From Acetatifactor sp. (GTDB lineage Bacteria; Bacillota; Clostridia; Lachnospirales; Lachnospiraceae): a stretch of DNA of 32,915 nt. Below are positions 20,999 to 29,441 of the stretch, piece after piece; within the stretch, counting starts at the first letter, position 1; the number at the start of each line of letters is the position of its first letter. The notes under the pieces are model-generated. The model made no database searches. It was not told the origin of the DNA and worked only from the letters and a program-made list of their open reading frames with translations. The position numbers and the translations under genes were made by a program. The DNA is taken from the NCBI GenBank assembly GCA_016293615.1, contig JAEDDX010000025.1, positions 1-32,915 of the forward strand. Reading direction: 5' to 3'.

Positions 20999-22468
20999 TT
21001 ACTGTATCTTGTCGAACAGTTCCTTGCAGGTAGGGTAGATCTCCTTGAACTGGTTGTAACGGGCCTCATACTTGGCTACCAGCTCGGGATCGGGCTCAAC
21101 AGTATCGACAATCTTAACAACCTTGGCTGCGATCTCTTCCACGCTGGCGTACTCGCCGTTTGCTACTGCCGCAAGCATTGCGCCGCCCATGGCAGGACCT
21201 TCCTCAGATTCGATCACATCCACCTTGAGGTTGAGCACGTTTGCAACGATCTTCTTCCACAGAGGGCTCTTAGCGCCGCCGCCGCAGATCTTGGTTCTCT
21301 TCAGATCGATGCCGAGACTCTTGGCAACCTCGAGGGAATCACGGAGTGCAAATGCAACGCCTTCGAGAACGGCCTGGGTCATATCCTCTCTCGTGGTGTC
21401 CATGGTCATACCGATGAAGGTTGCTCTTGCGTTCGGGTTGTTGTGAGGAGAACGCTCGCCCATCAGATAAGGCAGGAAGTATACATGATTCTCGCCGAGC
21501 CCGGTGATGTTCTTCTGCTCTGCGGGATAGTCCTTGGTTCTGATGATCTCATCCATCCACCACTTATTGCAGCTTGCCGCGCTCAGCATGCAGCCCATCA
21601 GGTGATAGCTGCCGTCAGCGTGTGCAAAGGAATGAAGGGCGTTGAACTTGTCTACGCCGAAATTCTTGGAAGAGATGAAGATGGTTCCGCTGGTTCCGAG
21701 GGAGATATTACACATATTGTCACCTACGGTACCGGTTCCGACTGCTGCAGCTGCGTTGTCGCCGGCGCCTGCTGCCACCTTACAGGTTGCGGGGATGCCA
21801 AGCTCTGCTGCGATCTCGGGAAGAACGGTTCCGACCGCCTCGTAGGACTCATAGCAGGTAGCCAGCTGATCCTCTGTGATGCCGCAGATATCGCACATCT
21901 CCTTGGACCACTTACGGTTCTTTACATCAAACACCAGCATACCGGACGCATCGGAAACATCGGTGCAGTGTACGCCGGAAAGCTTATATGCAATATAATC
22001 CTTGGGGAGCATGATCTTTGCAATCTTGGCAAAGTTCTCAGGCTCGTTGTTCTTCACCCAGAGAATCTTGGGAGCAGTGAAGCCTGCAAAAGCGATGTTT
22101 GCAGTGTACTCGGAAAGCTTCTCCTTGCCGATCACGGTATTCAGATACTCCGTCTCTGCGGTGGTACGTCCGTCATTCCACAGGATCGCGGGACGAATGA
22201 CATTGTCATCCTTATCCAGAATCACGAGTCCGTGCATCTGTCCGCCGAAGCTGATTCCTGCAACCTGGCTCTTGTCAACATCCTTGATCAGCTCTTTGAT
22301 ACCATCCATGGTCTGCGTATACCAGTCCTCGGGCTTCTGCTCTGACCAGCCGGGATGAGGAAAATACAGGGGATACTCCCTGGAAACAATATTCACGATT
22401 TTGCCTTCGCTGTCCATCAGCAGCAGCTTAACGGCTGATGTACCTAAATCAATACCTATGTACAGCAT
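20999..22468 (-). CDS. xylB: Xylulokinase (FGGY family)
   Basis: 489 residues, an FGGY carbohydrate kinase with xylulokinase features: IGIDLGTSAVKLLLMD at the start (phosphate-binding loop), the xylulokinase MHG motif at residues 78-80 in FGGQMHGLV, LWNDGRT, the catalytic base Asp237 in GAGDNAAAAVG, and the ATP-domain motif RTKICGGGAKSPLWKKI with GPAMGGAMLAA. It phosphorylates D-xylulose to D-xylulose 5-phosphate, feeding the pentose phosphate pathway; related kinases also accept ribuloses. GGAGG lies nine bases before the ATG. It is the first gene of the operon, with promoter TTGATT-17-TATGAT (22560-22588), and is divergent from the LacI-type regulator. Confidence 0.93.
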   Translation of the reverse strand: MLYIGIDLGTSAVKLLLMDSEGKIVNIVSREYPLYFPHPGWSEQKPEDWYTQTMDGIKELIKDVDKSQVAGISFGGQMHGLVILDKDDNVIRPAILWNDGRTTAETEYLNTVIGKEKLSEYTANIAFAGFTAPKILWVKNNEPENFAKIAKIMLPKDYIAYKLSGVHCTDVSDASGMLVFDVKNRKWSKEMCDICGITEDQLATCYESYEAVGTVLPEIAAELGIPATCKVAAGAGDNAAAAVGTGTVGDNMCNISLGTSGTIFISSKNFGVDKFNALHSFAHADGSYHLMGCMLSAASCNKWWMDEIIRTKDYPAEQKNITGLGENHVYFLPYLMGERSPHNNPNARATFIGMTMDTTREDMTQAVLEGVAFALRDSLEVAKSLGIDLKRTKICGGGAKSPLWKKIVANVLNLKVDVIESEEGPAMGGAMLAAVANGEYASVEEIAAKVVKIVDTVEPDPELVAKYEARYNQFKEIYPTCKELFDKIQ

Positions 22469-22559
22469 GTAATGATTACCTCCACATTTTTCTATGCTCT
22501 CACAGGCCGGGGGACATCATCGTTTCCGCCCTTTTTGTGTCCGAGCACGCTCTATCTTT

Positions 22560-22588
22560 ATCATACTTGCAAATCAGAAAAAAATCAA
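22560..22588 (-). promoter_or_regulatory. xylB operon promoter
   Basis: On the minus strand TTGATT (22588-22583), a 17-bp spacer and TATGAT (22565-22560), about 90 bp before the xylB start. The -35 lies within a direct repeat TCTTGA-TAATCT-TCTTGA, which might bind a regulator. A clear LacI-type palindrome was not found in this divergent region. Confidence 0.7.
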
Positions 22589-22729
22589 GAAGATTATCAA
22601 GAATTGTGGCCTGCTTTTTCCCGCCCCTTTTCGGTGCTTTTCCTGTCGTATTTGTTTGCTTTTTTCACTGCGCTGTGATACTGTATGAGAGGAAAAGTTT
22701 CTGCTTTTATGAGCCAGGAGGACTGCAAA

Positions 22730-23749
22730 ATGGCAACCATCAAAGAGATTGCTGCAATGGCCGGGGTATCCCGCGGAACCGTCGACAGAGTGCTGAACCA
22801 CCGGGGAAGCGTCAATCCCTCGACCGCTGAGAAAATCGAAAGAATCGCAAAGGAGCTGGACTATCGCCCGAATGTCGCGGGTCTGGTACTCGCGGCGCAA
22901 AAGCGCAGACTGAAGCTGGGCGTCATCCTGTTTTCCCCCGAGAACCCTTTCTATATCGATGTCCTTGCGGGCGTGAATGACAAGGCGGAGGAACTTTCCG
23001 GCTACAATTGCAGCGTCCTGGTCAAGGAAATCTCCTTCGGTGTCGAGGAGCAGCTCGCGGCAATCGACGAGCTCGTCGCGGAGGAAGTGAACGGCATCGC
23101 GCTCGCGCCGTACAACGATGAGCGCATCCGCAGGCGCATCAATGAGCTGTTCGATCTCGGAATCCCGGTCGTTACCCTGAACACCGACATCGAGAACTCC
23201 AGGCGCATCGCCTATGTGGGCAGCAACTATACCAAGAGCGGGGCTACCGCCGCAGGGCTGATGCACTTAATGACCCACGGGCAGATTCACATCGGCATCG
23301 TCACGGGTTCCTCCAACATCCTGTGTCACACCGAGCGAATCGCCGGTTTCACGAAGACCCTGAAGCCCTACCGCGACAGCATCCATATCACCGACATCAT
23401 CGAGGTGCACGACGATGAGATCGAAAGCTACGAGAAAACCGCAAAGCTTCTGACCGAGCACCCCGAGATCAATGCTCTCTACTTCGCAGCCGGCGGTGTC
23501 TACGGCGGCTGCCGGAGCGTCAAGGCGCTGGGCCGCCAGAAGGACATGTGCATCATCGCCTACGATATGGTGCCGACCACCAGGGAACTGATGAAGAAAG
23601 GCACCATCGCCGCAGTAATCTGTCAGCAGCCCCGACATCAGGGAAGCAAGCCGCTTGCCCTGCTCTTCACATACCTTACCACGGGAGAGCTTCCCGAGAA
23701 GGAGCAGAACTTCGTGGCGGTAGACATCCGCATCAAGGAAAATCTCTAG
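22730..23749 (+). CDS. LacI family transcriptional regulator
   Basis: 339 residues. The N-terminal LacI helix-turn-helix is complete: TIKEIAAMAGVSRGTVDRVLNHRGSVNPSTAEKI (split by the turn) followed by the hinge region LDYRPN. The rest is a periplasmic-binding-like ligand domain with FSPENPFYIDVLAGV, GIALAPYNDERI, IPVVTLNTDIE, YVGSNYTKSG and the late VICQQPRHQGSKPLALL. It probably senses a sugar and represses the divergent xylB operon. The start is set by AGGAGG (22716-22721), eight bases before the ATG; a longer frame from 22685 overlaps that site. No terminator is visible downstream before the cysteine synthase paralogue. Confidence 0.92.
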   Translation: MATIKEIAAMAGVSRGTVDRVLNHRGSVNPSTAEKIERIAKELDYRPNVAGLVLAAQKRRLKLGVILFSPENPFYIDVLAGVNDKAEELSGYNCSVLVKEISFGVEEQLAAIDELVAEEVNGIALAPYNDERIRRRINELFDLGIPVVTLNTDIENSRRIAYVGSNYTKSGATAAGLMHLMTHGQIHIGIVTGSSNILCHTERIAGFTKTLKPYRDSIHITDIIEVHDDEIESYEKTAKLLTEHPEINALYFAAGGVYGGCRSVKALGRQKDMCIIAYDMVPTTRELMKKGTIAAVICQQPRHQGSKPLALLFTYLTTGELPEKEQNFVAVDIRIKENL

Positions 23750-23854
23750 CCTTGTCTCTTTGATAAATATACACCCGGCGGGAAAACTTTATTCCCGGAA
23801 CGAATCATACTGCATAGATTAAACTATACTATAGAAACATAAGAGGTTCACAAC

Positions 23855-24784
23855 ATGATCTACGACAATGTATTGCAGGCCATCGGACATACTCCCATGA
23901 TTCGTCTGCAGAAAATGACGGACGCCGACAGCGCACAGGTGCTGGTGAAATTCGAGGGCGTCAACATAGGAGGCTCGATCAAGACAAGAACCGCCTATAA
24001 TATGATATTGCAGGCTGAAAAAGAAGGCCTGCTCCACAAAGATACCATCATCGTGGAACCCACCAGCGGCAATCAGGGCATCGGTCTTGCCCTCGTCGGT
24101 GCCGTCAAAGGCTACAAGACCATCATTATCATGCCCGATTCCGTCAGCGAAGAGCGAAGGAAGCTGGTGCGCCACTATGGTGCGCATGTGAAGCTGGTGC
24201 ATGACGCCGGCGACATCGGCGCCTGCATCGACGAATGTCTGCAGACTGCCCTGCGTCTTGCAAGGGAGAACCCGAATGTATTCGTGCCCCAGCAGTTCGC
24301 CAACATCAACAATGTCATGGCGCACAAAAACGGAACGGCCATGGAGATCTTAGAGCAGGTGGACGGTCCCATCCACGGTTTCTGTTCCGGAATCGGCACG
24401 GGCGGCACCATCACCGGAATCGGTGAGGTCCTCAGAGAGCAGAACCCCGGCCTGGAGATCTGGGCGATCGAACCCGAAAATGCCGCCATCCTTGCAGGCG
24501 GCTCCATCGGAACGCATATCCAGATGGGCATCGGCGACGGCATCATCCCGGACATTTTAAATACAAGCATCCACGACTCCATCTGCATCATCACCGACGA
24601 AGAAGCGCTGGAAACCTCCAAGCGCCTCGCCAGGGAGGAGGGTCTGATGGTCGGCATCTCCAGCGGCACAAATGTCGCTGCCGCACTGAAGCTGGCAAAG
24701 AAGCTCGGCCCCGGCAAGACGGTCGTCACCGTCCTGCCCGACACCGCAGAGCGCTACTTCTCCACACCGCTTTTTGAAGAATAG
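23855..24784 (+). CDS. Cysteine synthase-like PLP enzyme (atypical paralogue)
   Basis: 309 residues, beta-family PLP enzyme (fold type II) related to CysK. Landmarks: AIGHTPMIRL, the PLP lysine Lys43 in GGSIKTRTAYN, the PLP phosphate loop SGIGTGGTITGIGEVL, and ISSGTNVAAALKLA near the C-terminus. Two signatures differ from standard CysK: SIKTR where SVKDR is usual, and TSGNQG where the substrate loop is TSGNTG. The true CysK of this window (30492-31430) has both standard motifs, so this paralogue may use a different acceptor or nucleophile. It lacks the shared sulfur operator. AAGAGG nine bases upstream marks the start. A terminator follows at 24807-24841. Confidence 0.85.
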   Translation: MIYDNVLQAIGHTPMIRLQKMTDADSAQVLVKFEGVNIGGSIKTRTAYNMILQAEKEGLLHKDTIIVEPTSGNQGIGLALVGAVKGYKTIIIMPDSVSEERRKLVRHYGAHVKLVHDAGDIGACIDECLQTALRLARENPNVFVPQQFANINNVMAHKNGTAMEILEQVDGPIHGFCSGIGTGGTITGIGEVLREQNPGLEIWAIEPENAAILAGGSIGTHIQMGIGDGIIPDILNTSIHDSICIITDEEALETSKRLAREEGLMVGISSGTNVAAALKLAKKLGPGKTVVTVLPDTAERYFSTPLFEE

Positions 24785-24806
24785 TTCCAAAGGAACAGAA
24801 AAAACC

Positions 24807-24841
24807 AGGGCTGCCTCCCACCGGGGGAAAGCCCTTTTTTT
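24807..24841 (+). terminator. Intrinsic terminator after the cysteine synthase paralogue
   Basis: AGGGCT (24807-24812) pairs with AGCCCT (24830-24835), with additional GC pairing inside the loop, followed by a run of seven Ts. It begins 22 bp past the stop codon. Confidence 0.88.
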
Positions 24842-24913
24842 GTGCTGCGGGCTTCCTGTTACGCCGCATCTGAAAGACTTCCCAAAGTTCCTCATTTTTT
24901 TGTTGCGACACAG

Positions 24914-24942
24914 TTGTCATTTACTACATTTTGTGGTATACT
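24914..24942 (+). promoter_or_regulatory. Promoter of the leader ORF / tocopherol-cyclase-like gene
   Basis: TTGTCA (24914-24919), a 17-bp spacer, TATACT (24937-24942): five of six matches in each box. TACTACA and TTGTGGTA halves overlap the spacer and -10, resembling a loose dyad of the BlaI/MecI type. The resemblance is weak and is not claimed as a site. Confidence 0.75.
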
Positions 24943-24992
24943 CTCAATGTAGGCTACGAAATGTTGTTTTGTAGTCCGCAAGGGGAAGATGC

Positions 24993-25034
24993 ATGTTGTT
25001 TTGTCGTATGAAAGAAATGAGAGTCCGAAGATGA
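24993..25034 (+). CDS. 13-codon leader ORF overlapping the next start (ATGA)
   Basis: ATG at 24993, seven bases after AGGGG, encodes MLFCRMKEMRVRR and stops at TGA 25032-25034, overlapping the ATG of the next gene (25031) as ATGA. The downstream gene itself has only a weak ribosome binding site, so its translation is probably coupled to this leader. The peptide is basic (four Arg, one Lys); no function is evident. Confidence 0.5.
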   Translation: MLFCRMKEMRVRR

Positions 25035-26179
25035 ATCTGTCAAGTCTGGCGAAAAATGCCCTCATGCTGCGCGGACGCCTTTCCAAAAGAGGCTATATGC
25101 GGTGGTGGCATTCCTTCTCGGGAGTATCGGAGGAAACCGGTATCACCCGTTCCTTTTTCATAGAATTTCTGATCGTCAACCCGGCTTTGGGCGGCGAATA
25201 TCCTATCCTGGGGCAATATCCCTACCATAAAAAGAACGGTATCAAGCCTTCCTATGTCTGCATCCATGCCGGAGCTTTTCCGACCGCGGACGGGGAAGAA
25301 GGCGTTCACCTAAGATCCTACTACCCGGTCTCTTCCCTGAAGACCACTCCCAGTCCCCTGGTGATGCAGGTGGACCATTGTTTCTGCAGCGAAGAGAAGC
25401 TCGAAGGCTTCGTCGATGTTTCCCCGGAGGAAGCTGCCGGAAAATGTCTCATGACACAGGCCGGCACCATGAGCTGGAAGCTGGAAGTCCATAAAGCAGT
25501 CTCCTGCAACACCGGATATCTCTCCGGCAGACTGTTTCGCATGTTGAATGCATTGGACAGCTACTGGCACGGCGAAGGGGTCAAAAGCTTCTTTCGTGGT
25601 AGCGTAACGCTCAACGGAGAAGTCTATCGTATCACCCCGGAGCTCAGCAACGGATATGCAGACAAGCACTGGGGGCAGAAATTCAATCGTCCCTGGCTGC
25701 AGTTTTCCTGTGGTGAACTGACCAGCGAGCGCACCGGTCAGAAGCTTCGTCACTCTGTACTTGCCATAAACGGCTGCTGCCCGAGATTCCTGTTCCTGCC
25801 GCTTCGCAGAAAACTGCTGATCCAGTTGACCTACACCGGCGAAGACTTCGATTTCGGTTTCCGTCCCTTTGTCCTGTCAGGCTGCCGTCTGGAGACAAAG
25901 GAAACCAATCGCCGCTATATCTGGCACATACTCGCCCAGAACAACAGCGCCGTCATCAAGATTTCCGGAAGCTGTACCAAGGAGCAGATGCTGCAGATAA
26001 AGTACGAGGACCCGGACGGGCTGTGTTCCCGCATACCGCTTTTGATCGGAGCAGCGGGAAGCGGCACCGTTTCCATCTACAGGCGCCGCGGCGATCAGCG
26101 CGAGCTCCTGGACACCCTGCATATGGAGCGTGCCTACTGCGCCTACCGTCCCGCCCCTCCCGCGCAAAAGCGCAATTGA
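25031..26179 (+). CDS. Tocopherol cyclase-like protein of unknown function
   Basis: 382 residues from the chosen ATG. The protein starts with a basic segment and GYMRWWHSFSG, and contains FFRGSVTLNGEVYRITPELSNGYADKHWGQKF (in two parts) followed by PWLQFSCGEL. The order G-x-V-x-x-x-G-x-x-Y, then DKHWG and PWLQ, is the pattern of the tocopherol-cyclase/AttH-like beta-barrel family, whose bacterial members mostly lack an assigned reaction. No signal peptide is convincing. Start: an in-frame ATG at 24989 lies only two bases after the AGGGGA site, so the ATG coupled to the leader ORF is preferred. The gene is single and ends at a bidirectional terminator facing the cellulase. Confidence 0.65.
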   Translation: MNLSSLAKNALMLRGRLSKRGYMRWWHSFSGVSEETGITRSFFIEFLIVNPALGGEYPILGQYPYHKKNGIKPSYVCIHAGAFPTADGEEGVHLRSYYPVSSLKTTPSPLVMQVDHCFCSEEKLEGFVDVSPEEAAGKCLMTQAGTMSWKLEVHKAVSCNTGYLSGRLFRMLNALDSYWHGEGVKSFFRGSVTLNGEVYRITPELSNGYADKHWGQKFNRPWLQFSCGELTSERTGQKLRHSVLAINGCCPRFLFLPLRRKLLIQLTYTGEDFDFGFRPFVLSGCRLETKETNRRYIWHILAQNNSAVIKISGSCTKEQMLQIKYEDPDGLCSRIPLLIGAAGSGTVSIYRRRGDQRELLDTLHMERAYCAYRPAPPAQKRN

Positions 26180-26208
26180 CTTCACGCCACTTTTTCACGC
26201 AATCAAAA

Positions 26209-26238
26209 GCCCTGTGTCATTCTCGCATGACACAGGGC
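26209..26238. terminator. Bidirectional intrinsic terminator
   Basis: A perfect 12-bp stem, GCCCTGTGTCAT/ATGACACAGGGC, with loop TCTCGC. CTTTCTTATG follows on the plus strand and TTTTGATT on the minus strand. It serves the convergent tocopherol-cyclase-like and cellulase genes. Confidence 0.95.
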
Positions 26239-26274
26239 CTTTCTTATGTGTTTTTATTTCTCCCGAAAAGATTT

Positions 26275-27981
26275 TTATTTTGTGACTTCCAGTCCGGCCG
26301 GACCGCTGATGATACAGCCGAGATCTCCCAGGGTATCTCCTGCCTTGATCGTTTTGTTGTAGTCCACATTGGTGATATGGAGTGTATTGCCGTTTGCGGA
26401 ATAATTGCCGCCCCAGCCGCTTTCCACTTCCACGTTGTCGCTGAAGTGAATGTCGAACGCCCAGCTCTTCACCTTTTCACTGCCGTTATTGGTAATCTTA
26501 ATATTGTACTGGTAATTTACCTTACCGTCGGAATCCCACTTACTGTTCAGCGAAACCTCGCAGTCGAAGCCGCCGCTCTGGAACTCGGTGGTCTCCTGCT
26601 TGGGAGGTTCCTGCTTATCCGGCTGTTTGTTGTCGCTTCCGCCGGAAGCATTTCCTCCTGCATTTCCTACGGTGGTCTCTCCTGTCAGCGTCTGATACAG
26701 CCATTTGCCGGATTCACTCAGGTCGCTGTCCGTGAAGTTATTGGTCTTGGAGCAGCTGCTCTTGATCAAAGCCGCACTCTCGTCCTTGTTTGCGAGTGCC
26801 CAGCAGACATAGCTGACATTGTATTCATTCATCAGGTCAACCCATGCCTTCGCGGAGGTCTTGTCCAGTGCGCCGTTGCCGCTGGCGTCACAGATACCGA
26901 ACTCGCTGACAAAAACCGGCAGTCCGTCATCGATTGCATCGGACATCGTTTTTCTCAGGTCATCCTTGTGTGTGCCCGCATAGAAGTGCAGGGTATACAT
27001 GATATTGTCATATCCCTTGATCGGATCGGCTGCCGCCTCGTCCACTCTCTGGGACCAGTTCGGAGTACCGACCAGAATCACCGCATCGGGATCGTTGGCT
27101 CGGATGACGGGAATCACTTCCTCCGCATAGGCTTTGATATCCTTCCAGGAAGTGCCGCCGTTGGGCTCGTTGCAGATTTCATAGATGACATTATTGTTGT
27201 CTTTATATTTCTTTGACATGCCGTCAAAGAAATCGATCGCCTCGTCCTTGTACTTATTGGGCGTCAGATCATGCAGAATATGCCAGTCGATGATGACATA
27301 CATATCTTGGTCTGTCGCATACTGCACGCCGCGATAGATGATATTCTTCAGATCCTCGGTGTTGCCGCCCTCGCAATATCCGCCGTACTCTGCGGTATAC
27401 ATAGCCAGACGCATGACATTGACATTCCACTCCTGTCTGAACTGGCGGAAGGCATTCTGATCAACAAAGCTCGGGAACCATGCAATACCGTGTGTGCTGA
27501 TGCCGCGAAGCTGAACAGGATTGCCGTTCTGGTCCACAAGCTGTGAACCCTTGACTGCAAGCGCGCCGCAGTTGGAGGGAGCGGCAAGTTCGCCATCTTC
27601 TCTCGCCGGAAGCTCCTCTGTCCCGGCGGAGCCGGTTTCCTCGACCGATTCCTCCGAGGATGCCTCAACGACCTGCTGTGAATCTTGTGTCTGAGACTCC
27701 GTCGTCTCGGTGTCTTTACTCTCTTCGGAGCCGGATGTTTCAGACTCTTTGGGTGCTTCAGACTCTTTGGTTGCTTCGCCGGAGTTCACCGCCGATGAGA
27801 CCTCGACCGCATTGCCCACGGTCGGCTTGTCCCCTTTGAAAAAGAATGTATAGCAGATCAGTCCCACGCCGATCAGGCACAGAATTGCACCCACAATACA
27901 AAGAACCGCTCCGGTCTTCCCGGCTCCTCTTTTCTGATCGTCGTTATTCTCCTGCGGTTGTCTGTTCTCTATATCCGCCAT
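26275..27981 (-). CDS. Membrane-anchored GH5 endoglucanase with C-terminal carbohydrate-binding module
   Basis: 568 residues in four parts. Residues 1-22 are a polar cytosolic tail; 23-48 one membrane helix (signal anchor); 55-135 a Ser/Glu/Thr-rich stalk. Residues 138-433 are a GH5 catalytic domain with LRGISTHGIAWFP, MRLAMYT, DWHILHD, the acid/base Glu272 in EICNEPNG, HFYAGTHKDDLR and the nucleophile Glu360 in VSEFGICDASG. After a Gly/Asn/Pro/Gln linker (434-468) comes a beta-sandwich with KITNNGSEKVKSWAFDIHF, like CBM2-type cellulose-binding modules. It should be held on the outer face of the membrane, cutting cellulose or mixed-linkage glucans; the nearest subfamily appears to be GH5_2. 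GAGGAG precedes the start, 104 bp after the M56 protease gene on the same strand. Confidence 0.93.
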   Translation of the reverse strand: MADIENRQPQENNDDQKRGAGKTGAVLCIVGAILCLIGVGLICYTFFFKGDKPTVGNAVEVSSAVNSGEATKESEAPKESETSGSEESKDTETTESQTQDSQQVVEASSEESVEETGSAGTEELPAREDGELAAPSNCGALAVKGSQLVDQNGNPVQLRGISTHGIAWFPSFVDQNAFRQFRQEWNVNVMRLAMYTAEYGGYCEGGNTEDLKNIIYRGVQYATDQDMYVIIDWHILHDLTPNKYKDEAIDFFDGMSKKYKDNNNVIYEICNEPNGGTSWKDIKAYAEEVIPVIRANDPDAVILVGTPNWSQRVDEAAADPIKGYDNIMYTLHFYAGTHKDDLRKTMSDAIDDGLPVFVSEFGICDASGNGALDKTSAKAWVDLMNEYNVSYVCWALANKDESAALIKSSCSKTNNFTDSDLSESGKWLYQTLTGETTVGNAGGNASGGSDNKQPDKQEPPKQETTEFQSGGFDCEVSLNSKWDSDGKVNYQYNIKITNNGSEKVKSWAFDIHFSDNVEVESGWGGNYSANGNTLHITNVDYNKTIKAGDTLGDLGCIISGPAGLEVTK

Positions 27982-28085
27982 CGGAATCTCTCCTCGCTTT
28001 TTTCTTACTCTCTTTTCGGATCTGTGTCCCTGCGCCTAAGTCGGGCCCCTAATTCCGCAAAGGGGTTTCTTACTCCTGCCTTCCG

Positions 28086-29441
28086 TTACTGAAGGTTGCT
28101 GGTCACGACAACATTGATCTCGTAATCACTTAAGTTGTGTACATAGACGCTATAGTTGCCGGTCTTCGTCAATGTGAATACATGCGCTCCCGCTCCGCTG
28201 CACACGATGTAGCGCAAGGTATTATCGGGGTCAATGATCCCCAGGCGAATCTGAGCATCCCGGTTATCCACCGTACAGGAAACCGAGATCGTCTGTCCGG
28301 AGCTCGCCTGAAAATCATGGCTGCACTGTGCTCTGTGAGCCTTGATCGTCCACGCATACCCCATAATGTCCAGCAGGGACACGCCAGACTGGTCCTGTTC
28401 CACGATCACACCGGGTTCAAACCCATCCGCGCAATATTCCACGCCGGGTACTTCTGCCGCGGACTCCTCCTGTGCACCGGCAGACGCAACAAAGGCATTG
28501 TAATAGCCTTCTCCTACTGCCTGCGTCGCAGCAGATACTCCCACCGTGCTGAAGACAACCATGGTCAAGACTGCCGTAAGCGTCATCCACCCTGACTTCT
28601 TTCTCATACAATCACTCCTCTGAATCATTTTCCTGCGTCGTTCAATATCCGGAAGCTGCTCGCAAAGATAGGAATTCAGCACATGCGCCATCGATGGGGT
28701 TCCTGCAATTCCGCGAATCAACTCAAAATAGCCGTCGCAGTCCTTCCATCTCGTGACAGCCTCATAATCACATGCATACTCCTCCCAGCATCTGACCTTA
28801 TTCCGGAAAAGCCAGACCAGAGGGTTCGCATAATGAAGCGCTGTGGTAATCTCCGTCAAATGTCTTAAGACATGACTCTTCTGCCTGTAGTGCGTCAGTT
28901 CATGCACGAAGATAAGCTTAAGCTGCTCTTTGGTGTATTCCGCATCCGGCAATACCACATAGGTGCGGAGCAAACCGCCCAGACAGGGAATTTTCAGCCT
29001 GTAATCGCTTACCAGCTCCACATTGCCTTCCCCGATTCCCAGCTCCCCGCAGGTCTCAAGGAAAAGATCGTAGACAGAATCGTCAATCGGCAGGGATATG
29101 CGGTACTTTTGGTGCATCCTCCATGCATTCCAGGCATAACGAAACAGCAGCATGCCTGCCCCGACAAGCCAGATCGCGCTGACGAAAAACAGCCGTCTTT
29201 CTGTCTCCTGCGGATATCGGAACAGCATCCCGCCCCACCTGGAATAATTCAGATGTTGCAGCACTACGAAGGAAAGCGGCAGATTCCAGAACAGAAGCAC
29301 CGGCCGCAGCAACGCATATATCGTGTTGAACCTACCCGTGCTCTCCGACAGTCTGCTGACCGCATACCAGATCAGAAACAATATGGTTCCGGTCAGGGAA
29401 GACAGCCAGAGAGCCGTTGTCAAATCAATGATCCATCTCAT
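28086..29441 (-). CDS. M56 family membrane protease, BlaR1/MecR1-like, with atypical sensor domain
   Basis: 451 residues. Membrane helices lie at about 5-28, 41-62 and 84-103 and, after the protease domain, at 285-305. The protease domain carries the zinc motif HELTH (His180, Glu181, His184) and the third ligand region EEYACD (Glu221, Asp225), with ALHYANPLVWLFRNK between them as in BlaR1/MecR1. These proteins cleave a BlaI-type repressor when the outer domain senses a signal. Here the outer part (about 306-451) is only 145 residues and lacks the penicillin-binding SxxK/SxN/KTG set. It ends in a beta-rich stretch (QTISVSCTVDNRDAQIRLGI, FTLTKTGNYSVYVHNLSDY) resembling bacterial pre-peptidase C-terminal or jelly-roll modules. 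The start overlaps blaI by 17 bp. The signal may be a carbohydrate or wall component, by inference from the adjacent cellulase. Confidence 0.88.
   Translation of the reverse strand: MRWIIDLTTALWLSSLTGTILFLIWYAVSRLSESTGRFNTIYALLRPVLLFWNLPLSFVVLQHLNYSRWGGMLFRYPQETERRLFFVSAIWLVGAGMLLFRYAWNAWRMHQKYRISLPIDDSVYDLFLETCGELGIGEGNVELVSDYRLKIPCLGGLLRTYVVLPDAEYTKEQLKLIFVHELTHYRQKSHVLRHLTEITTALHYANPLVWLFRNKVRCWEEYACDYEAVTRWKDCDGYFELIRGIAGTPSMAHVLNSYLCEQLPDIERRRKMIQRSDCMRKKSGWMTLTAVLTMVVFSTVGVSAATQAVGEGYYNAFVASAGAQEESAAEVPGVEYCADGFEPGVIVEQDQSGVSLLDIMGYAWTIKAHRAQCSHDFQASSGQTISVSCTVDNRDAQIRLGIIDPDNTLRYIVCSGAGAHVFTLTKTGNYSVYVHNLSDYEINVVVTSNLQ

Noticed and set aside
21443..22345. 300-codon plus-strand frame opposite xylB
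   Set aside because: Antisense shadow; xylB carries all FGGY motifs on the other strand.
24914..24975. Second BlaI-type operator before the tocopherol-cyclase-like gene
   Set aside because: TACTACA and TTGTGGTA halves are present but the dyad is imperfect and does not match the strong site at 29846-29875.
26023..27216. 397-codon plus-strand frame across the tocopherol-cyclase-like end and the cellulase
   Set aside because: It runs through a strong terminator and opposes the GH5 catalytic domain.
28086..29441. Beta-lactam-sensing BlaR1
   Set aside because: The outer domain is too short and lacks the SxxK, SxN and KTG motifs needed for penicillin binding.
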